Shown here: piece by piece, positions 30,893-41,972 of the stretch
How the letters are laid out: each line of letters begins with the position of its first letter
Position numbering within the stretch: the stretch's first letter is position 1
NCBI GenBank assembly: GCA_012934845.2
Contig: WNNJ02001400.1
Span: 1 to 64,000 of the forward strand
Source of the DNA: Pomphorhynchus laevis
Lineage: Eukaryota; Acanthocephala; Palaeacanthocephala; Echinorhynchida; Pomphorhynchidae
DNA length: 64,000 bases
Direction of reading: 5' to 3'
Made by a program: the position numbers and the translations under genes
The notes under the pieces: model-generated
Database searches by the model: none
The model's input: only the letters and a program-made list of their open reading frames with translations
Told to the model about the DNA's origin: nothing

Positions 30893-33800
30893 ATGTGTCC
30901 GGAATTTTCGGGTGGTCAAGTGGCGTCCGACTGTCCGGTGGCGTCCCTTACTTCTGTAGAGTCAGAACTCTTTAGTAGTGATGGTTCGTGTGTAATGAAA
31001 CTAGTAGACTTCGCTAGCGTCACCGAGCATGCCACATTTTCCCATTATACAAACATTTTTGTCGGTCATTCAAATGTTCGTAGTCTCCTGGCTCAGTTCT
31101 CTGAAATTAAATTCATAGTTGCTTCGAAACGTTTTGATGTATTTTGTATAACCGAAACATGGCTACATTTTAACATTTCGGATGATTGTGTTGCCATCCC
31201 TAACTATTTTCTAATACATTCGGATAGCTCGTGTGGTAAACGTGGAGGTGGGGTAGCCGCCTGTGTGAGAAATAGTTGCCTGGTATCGAATATATCTGCT
31301 TTCGGCGACGATATCAGTTCTTCCATAGAAGGTCTTGCTTTTACACTGGGAAATGGTCGACGATCCCGATTCTGTGTCATTTACCGTTCTCCGTCCTATG
31401 AATTAAGATTAGACTCTCTTAAATCACATTTGCAGAGTTTATCTTCGTATCCTCTGATTTTGCTCCTGGGTGACTTCAATATCCCCCAAATAGACTGTAA
31501 TAATAGTCATTCACGACTAATTCATTGAATTGATAAAATACTGAGTGAATTCTGTTACTCGAGATGCTACTAGTTCAACATATTAAATAACCTACTTGTG
31601 TGACAGGGACGCCTTCTATACTCGATTTGGTCTTTACTAAGTGTTCGGGTGACGTTTCAGTTGTTCGTTATGACACATTAATTGGCGATAGCGATCACTG
31701 TGTACTCTCTATGCGACTGTCGCTGTTCATGATGAATTACAGCGAATTTCTGATATATCTGCTCCGCTATGTGCCTGCAAGTCCAAGCATGGATATCATC
31801 CTTGGTTCGACAGAGAGCTTCTTGATGCTATCAGATCTCGCAACAAATTGTGGCGCGAATTTAGGCGTTCTGCTTCCAAATGTACCTACATAGACTCTCG
31901 AAACTTATGCAATCGGCTAAAATTTCAGAAACGCTATTCGTACGAAGATAGTATCGCCAAGGATACATCTTTGAATCCTAGGAGGTTTTTGTCTTACGTA
32001 AGAAACAACAGAATACTTGTCTCCACAATTAGCTCAATCCAAACGTCAACTGTAATTTTGACCAAGCCGTTTCTAATCGCCTAACATTTAGCTGATGGCT
32101 TCATTGTGCAGGCTTGACCTCTAACAAACTGCATGACTTTAGTTGGAAGTATGTTCTGGTTGCTCATTGGTGTTGTGTTCGTTCACTCACAGTGGATGAT
32201 GTGTTGAACGAGGTTATGAAGCTCGATTTGTTTACATCTCCGGGACCAGACAATATTGCCCTCTTTCTCATCAAATCCCTAGCGAACGTACTGAGCAATG
32301 CTTTAACTATGTTCTTCAGATACAGCTTGGACACATCTTGGATTTCTGACAGTTGGAAGTGTGCAATTGTGGTGCCTATTCCCAAAAAGCATCCTGCTAG
32401 CTTTTGCGCGGACTTTCGGCCCATTAGCTTGACCAGCGTATTCTGCAAACTTTTAGAAAGAATCATTGCTAGTAGAATCAGGGATCATTTGGATCGTAAT
32501 CACATATTGGTTGAATCTCAACACGGTTTTAGGATCAGACGTTCATGCATTACTAACCAACTAACTGCGCGTAAAAAATGGGCTGATGCTCTGGGGCTGG
32601 GTTTCAGGTTCATACAGTAATCCTTGATTTTTCGAAAGCTTTTGATAGGGTACCACACAATGGCAAAGTGTCTTTATTGTATCACTATGGACTCCATTCA
32701 TATATTTGTGAGTGGGTCAGACAATTTCTATCGAATAGGTCTTTCCGAGTTTGTGTGTGGGGGTGTTTTCTTATTCGGTGAATGTTAATTCTGGCGTACC
32801 ACAAGGATCAGTCCTTGACCCACTGCTCTTTGTAATCTTCATTAATGATCTGCTACTCCGTTTATCATGCTATCATCTAGCTTTTGCAGAGATCTAAAGA
32901 TTTGGTGGATCATTAGAAGTCTTGCTGATCGAGTATCGTTACAAAGTGATCTAAACTCTCTGATTAAGTTTTGCGATTCTACCGGACTACGGTTCAATGT
33001 TGATAAATGTGTCCTCATGCAACTAGGTCGCCCGATTGAAACTCTAAGGTACTATGTTGGAGATATTGTCTTGAAGGAAGTCTATCATCATAAAGATTTA
33101 GGGATTAGACTTTGAGAACGTTTAAATCACGATGCTACAAATGGATACGTGAACAATGCCGCCATTCAACACTACCACTGGAATACCCTAATTAGCTACG
33201 TTGACTGACTATTTGCATTTTTTCTTTTTTTTGGACTCTGCCTGAATAGCGTTTTGGCTTTGGTATGTATTGGAATAATAATAAATATAAATTTATGGTT
33301 TGTAACATAATATATCACAGATAAAAAATTTCTTTAAAGGCAAATACGTAGTAAACAACCGATGAATCTTCCACTAGCAATAACAATTGATCAATAACAA
33401 TTAGCTAAGTTAATAAGGATTACTAAGTCATAAGGATTTAGGGATTATTGTCCATAGATCATTAAAAACAAAGTTGAACACCGAGTTCTTTCTAGGTAAA
33501 GCTACTAGCTTTAGAGGAAAGCTACTAGAAAGCTAATAGGGCGTTATATTGTATTACAAGTGCATTCCTGAGGTTAAGCTGTCATATGTTTAATAGGTTA
33601 TTCATCTCCGTCGTCAGGCCACACTCGGAGTACTGCATTCAGGCTTGTCTCCCTGTCACTAAGCAAGAATTATTAGACCTGGAGTCTATTCTTAGGCGCG
33701 GATCGAGGCTCTGTATTGGCTTAAGTGGTATTGACTATTATGTACGTCTAAGTCGTATTGGGATGTTGTCGGTACGTGAGAGGTTTATATCCTTGGAAAT

Positions 33801-34081
33801 GCTATGTCTATGGCATATGTCGAATGATGTGGTAGGTTATCCCACCGATGTAATCACTAGGCGGGTAGATCAGTTGCGGGGACATAGCAGTCTTGTATAA
33901 ATTTGGATTTGGCAGATTACCAAAAGTGTATAGACTCTCGAGGAGAGGAATTAACATGTGGAATTCGTTGCCTGAGGAAGTCGTTGCAGCCCCTAGTTTG
34001 AGAACGTTTAAATCACGATGCTACAAATGGATACGTGAACAATGCCGCCATTCAACACTACCACTGGAATACCCTAATTAG
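30893..34081 (+). pseudogene. Family A LINE copy 2: ORF2, decayed
   Basis: This is collinear and highly similar to 13,523-16,270, beginning at the same ATG context. Open pieces are 30,893-31,528 (endonuclease with LLGDFN), 31,600-31,730, 31,848-32,084, 32,114-32,620 (PGPDNIALFL, FRPISLTS) and 32,867-33,112, then 33,586-34,081. Compared with copy 1 it has a deletion of about 150 bp near 31,730, several 1-2-bp frameshifts and a 320-bp insertion at 33,113. Unlike copy 1 it retains the true C-terminus (MWNSLPEEVVAAPS) and the 3' UTR with AATAGCCTTTTGGCTTTG, ending in AATAATAATAATT near 34,165. Confidence 0.82.
33113..33430 (+). mobile_element. Truncated family A copy inserted into family A copy 2
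   Basis: At 33,113 ORF2 jumps to the last codons and 3' UTR of the same family (homologous to 33,995-34,165), ending in TGGAATAATAATAAAT near 33,290. About 130 bp of AT-rich filler follow. The interrupted ORF2 then resumes, repeating TCATAA-GATTTAGGGATTA from both sides (33,096 and 33,430). That is a target duplication of about 20 bp. Confidence 0.75.
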
Positions 34082-34194
34082 CTAAGTTGACTGACTATTT
34101 GCTTTTCGTCTTTTGTTGGATTCTGCCTGAATAGCCTTTTGGCTTTGTATGTATTGAAATAATAATAATTAATAAACCTTGGAGGAACAATCAA

Positions 34195-34500
34195 TTCTCA
34201 AATTTTCACATATAAATGATAAGATGCTTAACTTCCTGGATGTAGCACTTATTAGGAAGCACGAACACTTCCAGACGGCTGTATTTATCAAGTCGGAACA
34301 CGATGGAACGTGATTAAACTACAAAAGTGTCCGTCCACATATTTATAAAATAAGAAATATAAAGACTCCTTTTCAGAGCTTTTTTAGTATGATCCGATGC
34401 ACGCGGCTTAGAGATAGAAATTGAACAAATACGTCAAATGCTTACTAATAATGAATATAACATACGATAAATATACAGCATTTTACGTAATTTTAGAAAA
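34195..34500 (+). mobile_element. Penelope-like RT fragment (C-terminal RT region)
   Basis: The readable part, MLNFLDVALIRKHEHFQTAVF, matches the LNFLDV.I.R....F.T.VY block that follows motif C in Penelope-like RTs. Then LNYKSVRPHIYKIRNIKTPF appears, and in a shifted frame EIEIEQIRQMLTNNEYN, the usual link toward the GIY-YIG domain. A related piece lies on the minus strand at 44,460-44,640. It is clearly inactive. Confidence 0.7.
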
Positions 34501-34509
34501 TCCAAAAGA

Positions 34510-34705
34510 AGAGATTTCATACCTAAAGAAGGATTTTATACCGATAGGTATTGAAACTCTTGGCGCCTTGGGTAGAAGGGCTACAGTTTTTTTGACGAGC
34601 TCGGTAAGCTTCTCCGCCGTCACTGCGACGAGCCTCGCGCAAAGACGTTTTTACTTCAGAGAATCAGCCTGGCAGTGCAAACTGGCAACGCAATTTTTAT
34701 GTTGA
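34510..34705 (+). mobile_element. Possible C-terminal end of another RLE-type LINE
   Basis: A short frame reads KKDFIPIGIETLGALG, then QRRFYFRESAWQCKLATQF. Its form resembles the FIPLAVETLG..G and QR.S.A.QRGN blocks found after the endonuclease in some RLE LINEs, and it is GC-richer than its surroundings. The match is weak and the family is not certain. Confidence 0.35.
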
Positions 34706-34834
34706 GAACGACGGACAGAGACACTGATAACTTTTAATTAATAGCCTTATTTATTTAAAAAATGAGATGCAACTGATACGAATACCCAGAATGAAACAAA
34801 AATAAATGTATATAATAGAGCCCAAATGACGAAT

Positions 34835-35190
34835 GCAGTATAAACAAAAAGAGAGCAAACTGAAGAGCATTACTGAAAAGAATATCAATATCTGGAAACG
34901 CCTCCAGATATTAAATATGCCTTGTCTGCGATATATCCGTGACAAGCGAGATCTCTCTCTTGTTTGGAAAATTCTGCACACTAAAGATCATCCACTATCA
35001 CATCTACTGCAACTAAGAGGTCAACCTTCTCTTCGCGGATACCCCTGATGCTGAAAACACAAAGGTACATGCATGCAGTTTCCTGCTTTGCCAAACGAGT
35101 CGTACGATCTTGGAATTCGCTTCAGAGTGCGACCGTTTTGTCGTCTACTGCTTCAAGTGTTTGCGCCCTAGTGGATGATGACCCTTCCTT
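34835..35190 (+). mobile_element. CR1-like LINE C-terminal fragment
   Basis: The frames read LRYIRDKRDLSLVWKIL, LLQLRGQPSLRGYP and, after a frame change, AKRVVRSWNSLQSATVLSS. These are the successive C-terminal blocks of CR1/jockey ORF2 (RR.RGDLI..YKIL, RGH.., R..WN.LP..VV). Only the last 110 residues or so are present. Confidence 0.65.
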
Positions 35191-35439
35191 CTCAAGACAA
35201 CGGTGAGATTTTCAGTAGTTCATCTGATGAGGGAGGGACAAATCGACTCTTATTCTTTTTATTTCTTGTGAAGCAACTTGTAAAGAGCCTCGGCTCAATT
35301 TGTTGTCAATTAATAATAATAATTTTTTTGAGAAGAAATATTTTTTTGATGAAGAATTAATCCGCCACGCAGAGCTATGCTCAATAAAACAAAATAAAAT
35401 CACAGTCATAAATCATCTTGTGACTTATCACTGCAATCT
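35191..35439. other. Spacer with AAT/T-rich microsatellite
   Basis: This holds TTAATAATAATAATT near 35,310 and T-rich sequence between two truncated LINEs that point toward each other. No gene is seen. Confidence 0.55.
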
Positions 35440-36570
35440 TTCGCATGGTCAAATAGGGCTACCTCTGGTAGAGCGTGGTGCCCTAATGCAAGCAGACGCG
35501 GCTCTGGCTAGTTCAAATTCGATTTTTGTCCTCATTTTGCGGATCTCCTCGCTATATGTCCGACGACCTCGTTCTGCTTTTAGTGTTGCAATTCTTTTGA
35601 TCACATGACTGGCGGCCGGAGACGCACCACCTCTTCATGCGAAAATCAGGGGTTGGAAGTTGCTGTGTTCGATGATGGTCGTGCGTTCCTCATACTTGCC
35701 TCGTTTGCGATGTTCGTGGTATTGGAATGCCGAAGCGGGCGAGCGCGAGTAAGATTGAGCATGCGAATTGAAAATGCTGACTTCAAAGAACGTCCGTTCG
35801 AATCTTCTTCCAAATAGCCCGGAGCATACCACATCCAATCTCACCTCGCTGTCATGACAAGTTGTACTTTGTTCGAAGATTGTCTGAGAGGTAATTGGTT
35901 TTAGTAGAGGCTCGATTTCGATTCCATGGCATACGTCTGCTAGTTCGGCAGCAAAAAGGTCTCTGATTGCGTTGTGGCGAATTATCGGGAGACTTCCTCG
36001 CTTGCACGATAGAGCGTGACTGAGCGTAATCCGTGTCCCACAAAAACAGACACGTCCTAACAAATCTGCCGGGTTCCAACCATATTGAGTGCACATCGCG
36101 TCTCTGAATTCGTTTGCTGAGAGATGTTGATTTTCTTTTGTTAAAGGGAAAACGTTCAACCAGGCAGATGCACCACTCATAGTAGCATGTTATCTGGCTA
36201 ATTTTGTCGTGTCGGAAAGTGACTGAATAATGCTTCTCAATTTTGCCTTGTAGGCCGACTGCCTATGATTAGAAGACGTCGTCTTCCTCTGGTTCTGTTC
36301 GTTCCATAATGCCTCGCTCTGTAAATTCATTGAGTACAAGTCACAAACTGTGCGTGAACATTCGAATTCGATGTCGTGAATATAAGTTGGATCAATTATT
36401 CCAACTCCACCAAGGCTGAATGGCATCGACAACAATGCTATCATGTCTTTATCTAGATGCTGTCGAGTTAGAGTCGGAAGTAGAAGACCCACCACTGCCT
36501 CCCATAGCCCTTGCAATTGTTCCTTCTTGCAATGTGTAGTTCTTAACAGGTAATTTTCCAGAAGATGATA
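35440..36570 (-). pseudogene. 5'-truncated RLE LINE, minus strand
   Basis: It starts after the RT with LLRTTHCKKEQLQGL (in the intact copy FLLRTTNC) and continues with PFSLGGVGIIDPTY, GASAWLNVFPLT, the CFCGTRITLSHALSC knuckle, RHNAIRDLF, VRLDVVCSG and FFEVSIFN. The endonuclease Asp residues are retained. After 35,635 a frameshift leads to the final block (ARAASACIRAPRSTRG). At least two breaks are present, and identity to the intact copy is low, so it is a separate subfamily. It lies at the edge of the AT-rich half. Confidence 0.8.
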
Positions 36571-37233
36571 GCATGGTATGAATTTTTGGAATATAACTAA
36601 TTTATTTGTTCTTATAAATTTAAAAAATAATATTATGTTAAGATAATTTAAATTAATATAGATCATTAAATGAAAGAAAATCTTACTATTTGGTAGTTAA
36701 CTATTTATAAAGCTTGTGAAAATATTAAAATAAATTCATACGGTATATCGTTAAATATTAAAAACTTTATTCTACTAAACTATTCTATTGTTTTATATAA
36801 CGAAAATCGACCCACGTATAACGTAATGGTATTTCAAATTAAAAAATAACAAACATTGAAGTTTTATATTCAAACAAGCAATGTAATTACAAGCAGATAA
36901 ATCAAATTTTTGATTGTTTTTCTTTAAGTTTTAATCAAACCTCTTTGGCCTCTTTTAAATCGACAAAATTCAAACATTGCAAAGCAGCCTGCACTGATCG
37001 CTGAGCATCTCGGTTGGTTGTGTATCCTCCAGCGATATGTTCAAAAGAACTGTTCATTTAAATTACAAAAAAATACAAATAAATAATTAAATAATTGTTA
37101 TCGACATTGAAAAACAACAATTGTATATTTTAGTATAAAATAAATGACGTATATGTTATAATCTTTGCAACGACTTTGATGAGCTAAACGGTATTTTTCG
37201 TATACTGGACTGTAAAAATATTCATTGTTAAAT
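36571..37233. other. AT-rich DNA, no gene seen
   Basis: GC drops sharply here. A short stretch near 36,930-37,050 is less AT-rich (TCTTTGGCCTCTTTT, CTGATCGCTGAGCATC) and could be a decayed exon on the minus strand, but I cannot support a frame. Confidence 0.5.
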
Positions 37234-37418
37234 AATTATTGGAGCTGTATCAAAGGAAAGAAGACTATTTTTGATATTTCGCTAACTTCTATTAGCATCT
37301 TCAGAAAATTATAAAGATAAATTCCGAAGAAATTCGGAATTTTCTGAAGATGCTAGCAGTAGTTAGCGAAATATCAAAAATAATGCCTTCTTTCCTTTGA
37401 TCCAGCTCTAATAATAAT
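37234..37418. repeat. Foldback (hairpin) repeat, copy 1
   Basis: Arms of about 77-80 bp (37,234-37,310 and 37,338-37,418) are nearly perfect inverted complements around a 27-bp centre. The outer arm begins TTATTGGAGCTG and the inner part is TTAGCGAAATATCAAAAAT in one orientation. A second copy with the same layout lies at 56,331-56,494. No ORF is present, so it would be a non-autonomous foldback or MITE-like element, or part of a PLE terminal region. Confidence 0.82.
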
Positions 37419-37491
37419 TTATCAATAATGGATCAGTATCAAATATTTAAAATATTCATTGTAATCATTGTATTGGCGAAATCAATTTGAT

Positions 37492-37660
37492 TGAGCCCAT
37501 ATTTTATCATATTCTATATATTCTATTTTATCATATATCCATATTTTTTTATTCTATATATCCATATTTTATCCATATTCTATATTTTTTATCATATATC
37601 CATATATTTTTATTCTATATATCCATATTTTATCATATTCTATATTATATATGGATATAT
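37492..37660. repeat. ATATCCATATTTTATC minisatellite
   Basis: Variants of TTTTATCATATTCTATATATCCATAT recur about five times. It is pure A/T/C-poor low complexity; the apparent frame through it is not a gene. Confidence 0.8.
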
Positions 37661-38399
37661 TTAGAATTTTTAAAATGTTGTCTTTAAAAATCGTATCTTA
37701 TAACTTCTATCTCATAGATTATCGTAGTTATAGTTTCTCAGTTTAAATTACACATTATATTTTTGAATTTTCAATAACAACGAGTTTCTAGAGAGTGTGT
37801 CTGCAAAAACGGGTTAAACAAATTAAAAATAAGCTAAATTGAAGTTAGGGGGCAAATAAGGATTATAAATGTAAAGAGGATCAAAGGGAACTAAACTTGG
37901 TAAATGAATAAAAATGAAGATTTAATGAAGATTAAAATTTATTTTGCCAAATAATATAATAAACATCGAAATAATAGTTTTGCTGAAAACGAAAACAAAC
38001 TGCCATATATCTAGTCGAAGCATGCCTGGTCAAATTGTTCTTGTATTCAGATCATTGATAATCAAGTACCAGTTAATACTGCCAATGAATTATAAGACAA
38101 CATATCTAGATTGTTACTTGAATAAATGCGTATATTAAGACACATTAAATATATTTACTCTAAAAGGATGTAAATACGTAATTTATTTTATCTTGAAAAT
38201 ATATCTACTATTTATAAATACGAATAGCAATAAATTTCCTTGCTTTATTTCAATTAGTTTGGATGATACACCAACTTAAATTTCACCGATTAATATTTAG
38301 ACATCAACTGTCGTATACAGAATATTTTTAAATGTTTATACAGTTTTTTTAAAATACGACATTTATGTTTTTTAAATAGAAGATTGACATAAAAATATG
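37661..38399. other. AT-rich DNA, no gene seen
   Basis: Stops are dense in all frames. I see no splice-bounded exon and no element ends I can name. Confidence 0.5.
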
Positions 38400-40000
38400 A
38401 AATGAAGGAAACATTCGTCTATTCGGTTCCCGTTCGATTTTATATACGTTTAATATTGTTTGATTTAAAGCATAATAACTGGCTGCTTAAAACGTTTTCA
38501 AATATAACAAACATTTTGTCATTAAAGGCTGCTTCACATATCATATACGAAATCAGCGCATACTTGGACGGACATCATATTACTGCGGCGAACAATAATA
38601 AGGGACTACCATTAATGTCTGTAATAGTATAAACTTTTACAGTTAGACTATCATATCACTCGGGATGGTAAAGCCAACAAGTCTATAATAAAATGCCAAT
38701 CACCTGCTTACCGAGTTCACTGTGAGCAGGTGATGAAGTAAAGAAAATATGTTTATAAATATGTTTATATTAATAAGAATTTATATAAGTCACAATTCTA
38801 ATAAATTGATTAATTGTGCTGCTGTAATATTTCACAATTTTCTTAAATAGTATGGACCTTAATATGTAAAAAAAATGTTTTTATAAATGGAGTAATGAAT
38901 ATTCATTACCCTATAAGGATAGTGAATATTCATCAGTATTAATATCAGTATTAGTATCAGTATCATTATCAGTATTAATATCAAATATATCATAAACTTT
39001 ATAATAAATTCTGATATATATACATATATACAATAAAACTTAGGTTCATATGTAGTGCTTTGAAATGTACATTAAAACCACTTTCTGTTTATATGAATAA
39101 AATACTTAAAGTAATTAAAACACACTTCAAAAAATATTGCAAGTTAATCGAAATTAATACTGGTATAAAACACTATTTTAATATTAATTCTCTAAAAGAA
39201 TTTTTAGAAATTATTTTAAGAAAAGATATACATATATATGCTATAATAACTATAACCCCTATCTAATTAAAATATCATCACCAAATAAATATAAATATAT
39301 GGATAAAATAGAATTAATAGAATCCTTAAATATTTTGATAAATCAAAATTATTTAAAAGTTAGCATCCATATTTAGAAAATAAAGATGTTTTATGGGGTT
39401 AATAGTAGCCCAATTAAAGGTGACTTATTTTTATGCCATATAGAATATGAATTTGTTCGTAACCGTGTAAGCAATAAAATAAAATTATAAAAAGATATGA
39501 AATATATGTTTCGTTACATTGATGATATATGTGTATTTAACTCTAGCAATTTTTGTTCAATAAGTGAACAAATTTACCCATGTGGCCTCATTCTTAATAA
39601 ATCCAATATTTATGATAAAGAAAGTATATATTGAGATATGAACATTAAATTAATGTCAATTAAAACTACATTTAATTTAAATCGTACAGATGTCATATTT
39701 AAATTTACAAGAAACATATTTTTGCATGAGCATCATCCATACCATAAATATAAAATATAATACATTATATAATGAAATTTTAAGAATTGCAACAATATGT
39801 AATGATATTGTCTTTCTTCAAAATCATTTAAATAATTTAATAGATACATATTTTAAACTAGGTTACTATAAAAATAACATCAAGCAGAAAATAGTAAAAT
39901 ATATAAATCTACACAATAATATTAAAATTTAATTTAAAATCATTGGCAGAAAATGTTTATGAACGTATAATAAATAATATACTTTGCAGACTTGGTTAGC
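38400..40000. repeat. Left arm of a dispersed inverted repeat carrying a PLE
   Basis: Bases 38,400-38,930 match the complement of 60,660-61,270, and 39,000-39,990 match the complement of 58,900-60,170. The right copy has two extra blocks (60,175-60,660 and about 59,330-59,690). The arms differ at many positions, so this duplication is older than the one at 48.5-50.0 kb. A run of ATCAGTATTA words lies at 38,935-38,990. Confidence 0.75.
39040..40000 (+). mobile_element. Penelope-like RT element, copy P1
   Basis: The readable blocks are KPLSVYMNKILKVIKTHFKKYC and NTGIKHYFNINSLKEFLE (39,060-39,200), a broken middle, FRYIDDICVFNSS with the catalytic YIDD near 39,510, IYPCGLILNKSN, FKFTRNIFLHEH and RIATICNDIVFLQNHLNNLI (39,785-39,845). 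A plus-strand DFSTLYTNL motif A survives in copy P2 at about 55,945. This set is typical of an RT group I place with the Penelope-like elements. There are at least five breaks. Confidence 0.65.
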
Positions 40001-40060
40001 TAAATTGATCCTTTAGTATTTATTTAAATTCATAAATATTAAATGTTTTATTTTAAAGTC

Positions 40061-40451
40061 TAACTTTATATAAATACAAATTAAATAAAATCTTATAACT
40101 ATTTAATATTTATAATAATTTATTTTTTATCATTATTTTTTATTTTTATATAGTTTCAAAACACGTAGTCTAGCTGATTTAATTTCTAATTTTATTCAAG
40201 AAGAAACTTTAGTCAAAGTTCAAAATGCATTATTTTTTATAATAGTTTATTACTTGTAATTATCGCTATATCTACATCTGTATTTTAAATCCTACGTGTT
40301 TAATTCGTAACATTCAGTCATCATCTTTTTTGAATTTTCAGGCCGATGACACACTTCTGAAATGATCTATAAGCATTCCTATGTTTAAAAACAACTCATT
40401 AACCATTGAAATACCGTCTAAGTTATCTGTTCCGGTTCTTTAGAGAATTGG
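40061..40451. other. AT-rich DNA downstream of PLE copy P1
   Basis: The first part continues the PLE 3' region (TTTTATTTTAAAGTC). Beyond about 40,150 I see nothing recognisable until the exon at 40,452. Confidence 0.5.
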
Positions 40452-40686
40452 TCACGCAGAATGCCGTTTTGAAATTGTGATCGCAATGCAAGCATATCTT
40501 TTATGATTTTTTTCGATTTGGTCTAAGCCTGTCTGAAATTCAGCAAGACCGTCTTTATCTTGATTAGTACAATCCATAGCAGCTTTTATCATATTGGCGT
40601 GTTTAATTAAGTTGTTGTAAGTTTCCCCATTAAAATGTAAACTATTAAAATAGAGATAATTTATCAGCAACGGCGAATTAGCTAAC
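40452..40686 (-). CDS. Exon 2 of an unrecognised helical-protein gene (copy G1)
   Basis: A 3' splice site (GCGAACAG) precedes 40,686. The first base completes the AG left by exon 1 at 41,424, giving Arg and then LANSPLL. The exon encodes LIKHANMIKAAMDCTNQDKD, then GLAEFQTGLDQIEKNHKRYA, and ends in an in-frame TGA. It aligns along its length with the exon at 62,211-62,436 (NSP near the start; RYACIAI against QYATCLN). No donor like that of the other copy is visible, so this copy may be a pseudogene. Exons 3 and 4 are missing downstream, where PLE copy P1 lies. The protein is predicted helical; function unknown. Confidence 0.55.
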
Positions 40687-41423
40687 CTGTTCGCAAAACA
40701 TTTTTGTAAGAAATATTATTTATAAAATCAAAAATGATTAAGCGGTTTCGAATTTTTTTATCCGTCATGACATTGAGTCTCTATCTTATAATATTTTATC
40801 AGGTTAGGCAATAATACAAAAATTTTATCAGCGAAAATGTTTTTTTGATTAATTAAAAATTAGATTGTTCTTGTTTGTTTACAGAACAGTTTTCTTGTGG
40901 TCAGTCATATATTTACATCTTGAATAAAAGTATATATTTTCAGTAAAATCACACACATTGTGCTTTTTACATACTTGTCCGAATGCTATTGTAAAGTTTA
41001 CCAATTAAAATACTAAATATTTGTTACTTTATAAATTAGTTGTGGCGTTAATAAATAATTGTAATTGGAGAGCAACATCGTATTTGCCATTTTTCTTAGT
41101 TGACAATTGGACTACGCGCAAAACGTATATATCAGTTCTTTAATTTAAAAATAATATTAGCACCTTTACAGCATATTCACTATGAATTTAGTGATTATAC
41201 AGCTTTATACAAATTCGACTTCTAGAATCTAAGCATGTAATTTATTCTAAGAACTTGTTAAATATTAATAAGGCAGGATCCAGTTGCTTATTTGTTTAAA
41301 ACATTTTTGTACACACAAAGGTATCAAGACGCAGATAGTTGTTATACAGTATATATAAAAATATTTAAAAACGAAAATGAGAATTTTGCAACAACAAAAT
41401 TTTATATAGTTTTTAAAATATAC

Positions 41424-41596
41424 CTTTCTTCCATAATTTTATTTAATTTCTCTTGATGATTGTAATGATTCATCTCGGCGCAGCATCGAAGATGATCAAA
41501 GTGATCACTTTGCTCTTCGAATTTTGACATAACACTTTTAGCTTGTTCTAGTAACAATTCCGTTTGTGACTTGGTATTTTTACTTTCTTGAGACAT
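41424..41596 (-). CDS. Exon 1 of an unrecognised helical-protein gene (copy G1)
   Basis: It opens with ATG (MSQESKNTKSQ) and encodes 57 residues rich in Glu, Gln, Lys and Leu (TELLLEQAKSVMSKFEEQ, NHQEKLNKIMEE), consistent with a coiled coil. It ends AG at the donor GTATAT, leaving two bases of a codon. Exon 1 of copy G3 (61,470-61,510) has the same AG/GTATAT end. The intron to 40,687 would be 737 bp, close to the 700 bp in G3. I recognise no domain. Confidence 0.6.
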
Positions 41597-41649
41597 TGTC
41601 AGATTAGTAGCAATTCCAAAACAAAAACTGAAAGATGGATAAACAAAGC

Positions 41650-41765
41650 AAACCTATTAATATTGCTATTTGATAAATATCAAATAATTATAATATTACT
41701 TAATAAATTGATATATAAAAAAGTTAATATTAACTTGTTTCTTTTTATTAATAACACTCTAATAA
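41650..41765. repeat. 116-bp repeat inverted at 59,560-59,675
   Basis: Words such as AAAAAAGTTAATATTAAC and TTGATAAATATCAAATA are shared in inverted orientation. The right copy is embedded in PLE copy P3, replacing its YIDD region. Confidence 0.7.
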
Positions 41766-41972
41766 GACTCCAATAATACTCTAAGAAATACTTTAATAAT
41801 ACTCTATGAAACAACGTAATTGACTGATATCCAAAAATGCAGATGGATGTTTGAGCAACGCGTTCGACAGGGGAGATTCATTTTGTACGACACCAAATAA
41901 ACAACTTCAAGCACGGTTTGTATAATAAAAAATAATTGAGGTGAAGCGAAAGATATCATCATACTGTAGCCA

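Noticed and set aside
34510-34705. Host gene exon
   Set aside because: The FIPIGIETLG pattern fits the end of an RLE-type LINE better than a host protein, although weakly.
37240-37418. Hammerhead ribozyme in the foldback repeat
   Set aside because: CTGANGA and GAAA with a small stem are there, but helix III does not end in the required U-H and helix I does not close. It is kept only as a lead.
37487-37687. Frame through the minisatellite
   Set aside because: It is a by-product of an ATATCC/TTTTATC repeat with no codon character.
38402-38632. 76-codon frame on the plus strand
   Set aside because: The complementary copy at 61.0-61.27 kb does not preserve the frame, so it is not under coding constraint.
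38930-38990. CRISPR-like array of ATCAGTATTA words
   Set aside because: It is a simple tandem repeat without unique spacers in eukaryotic DNA.
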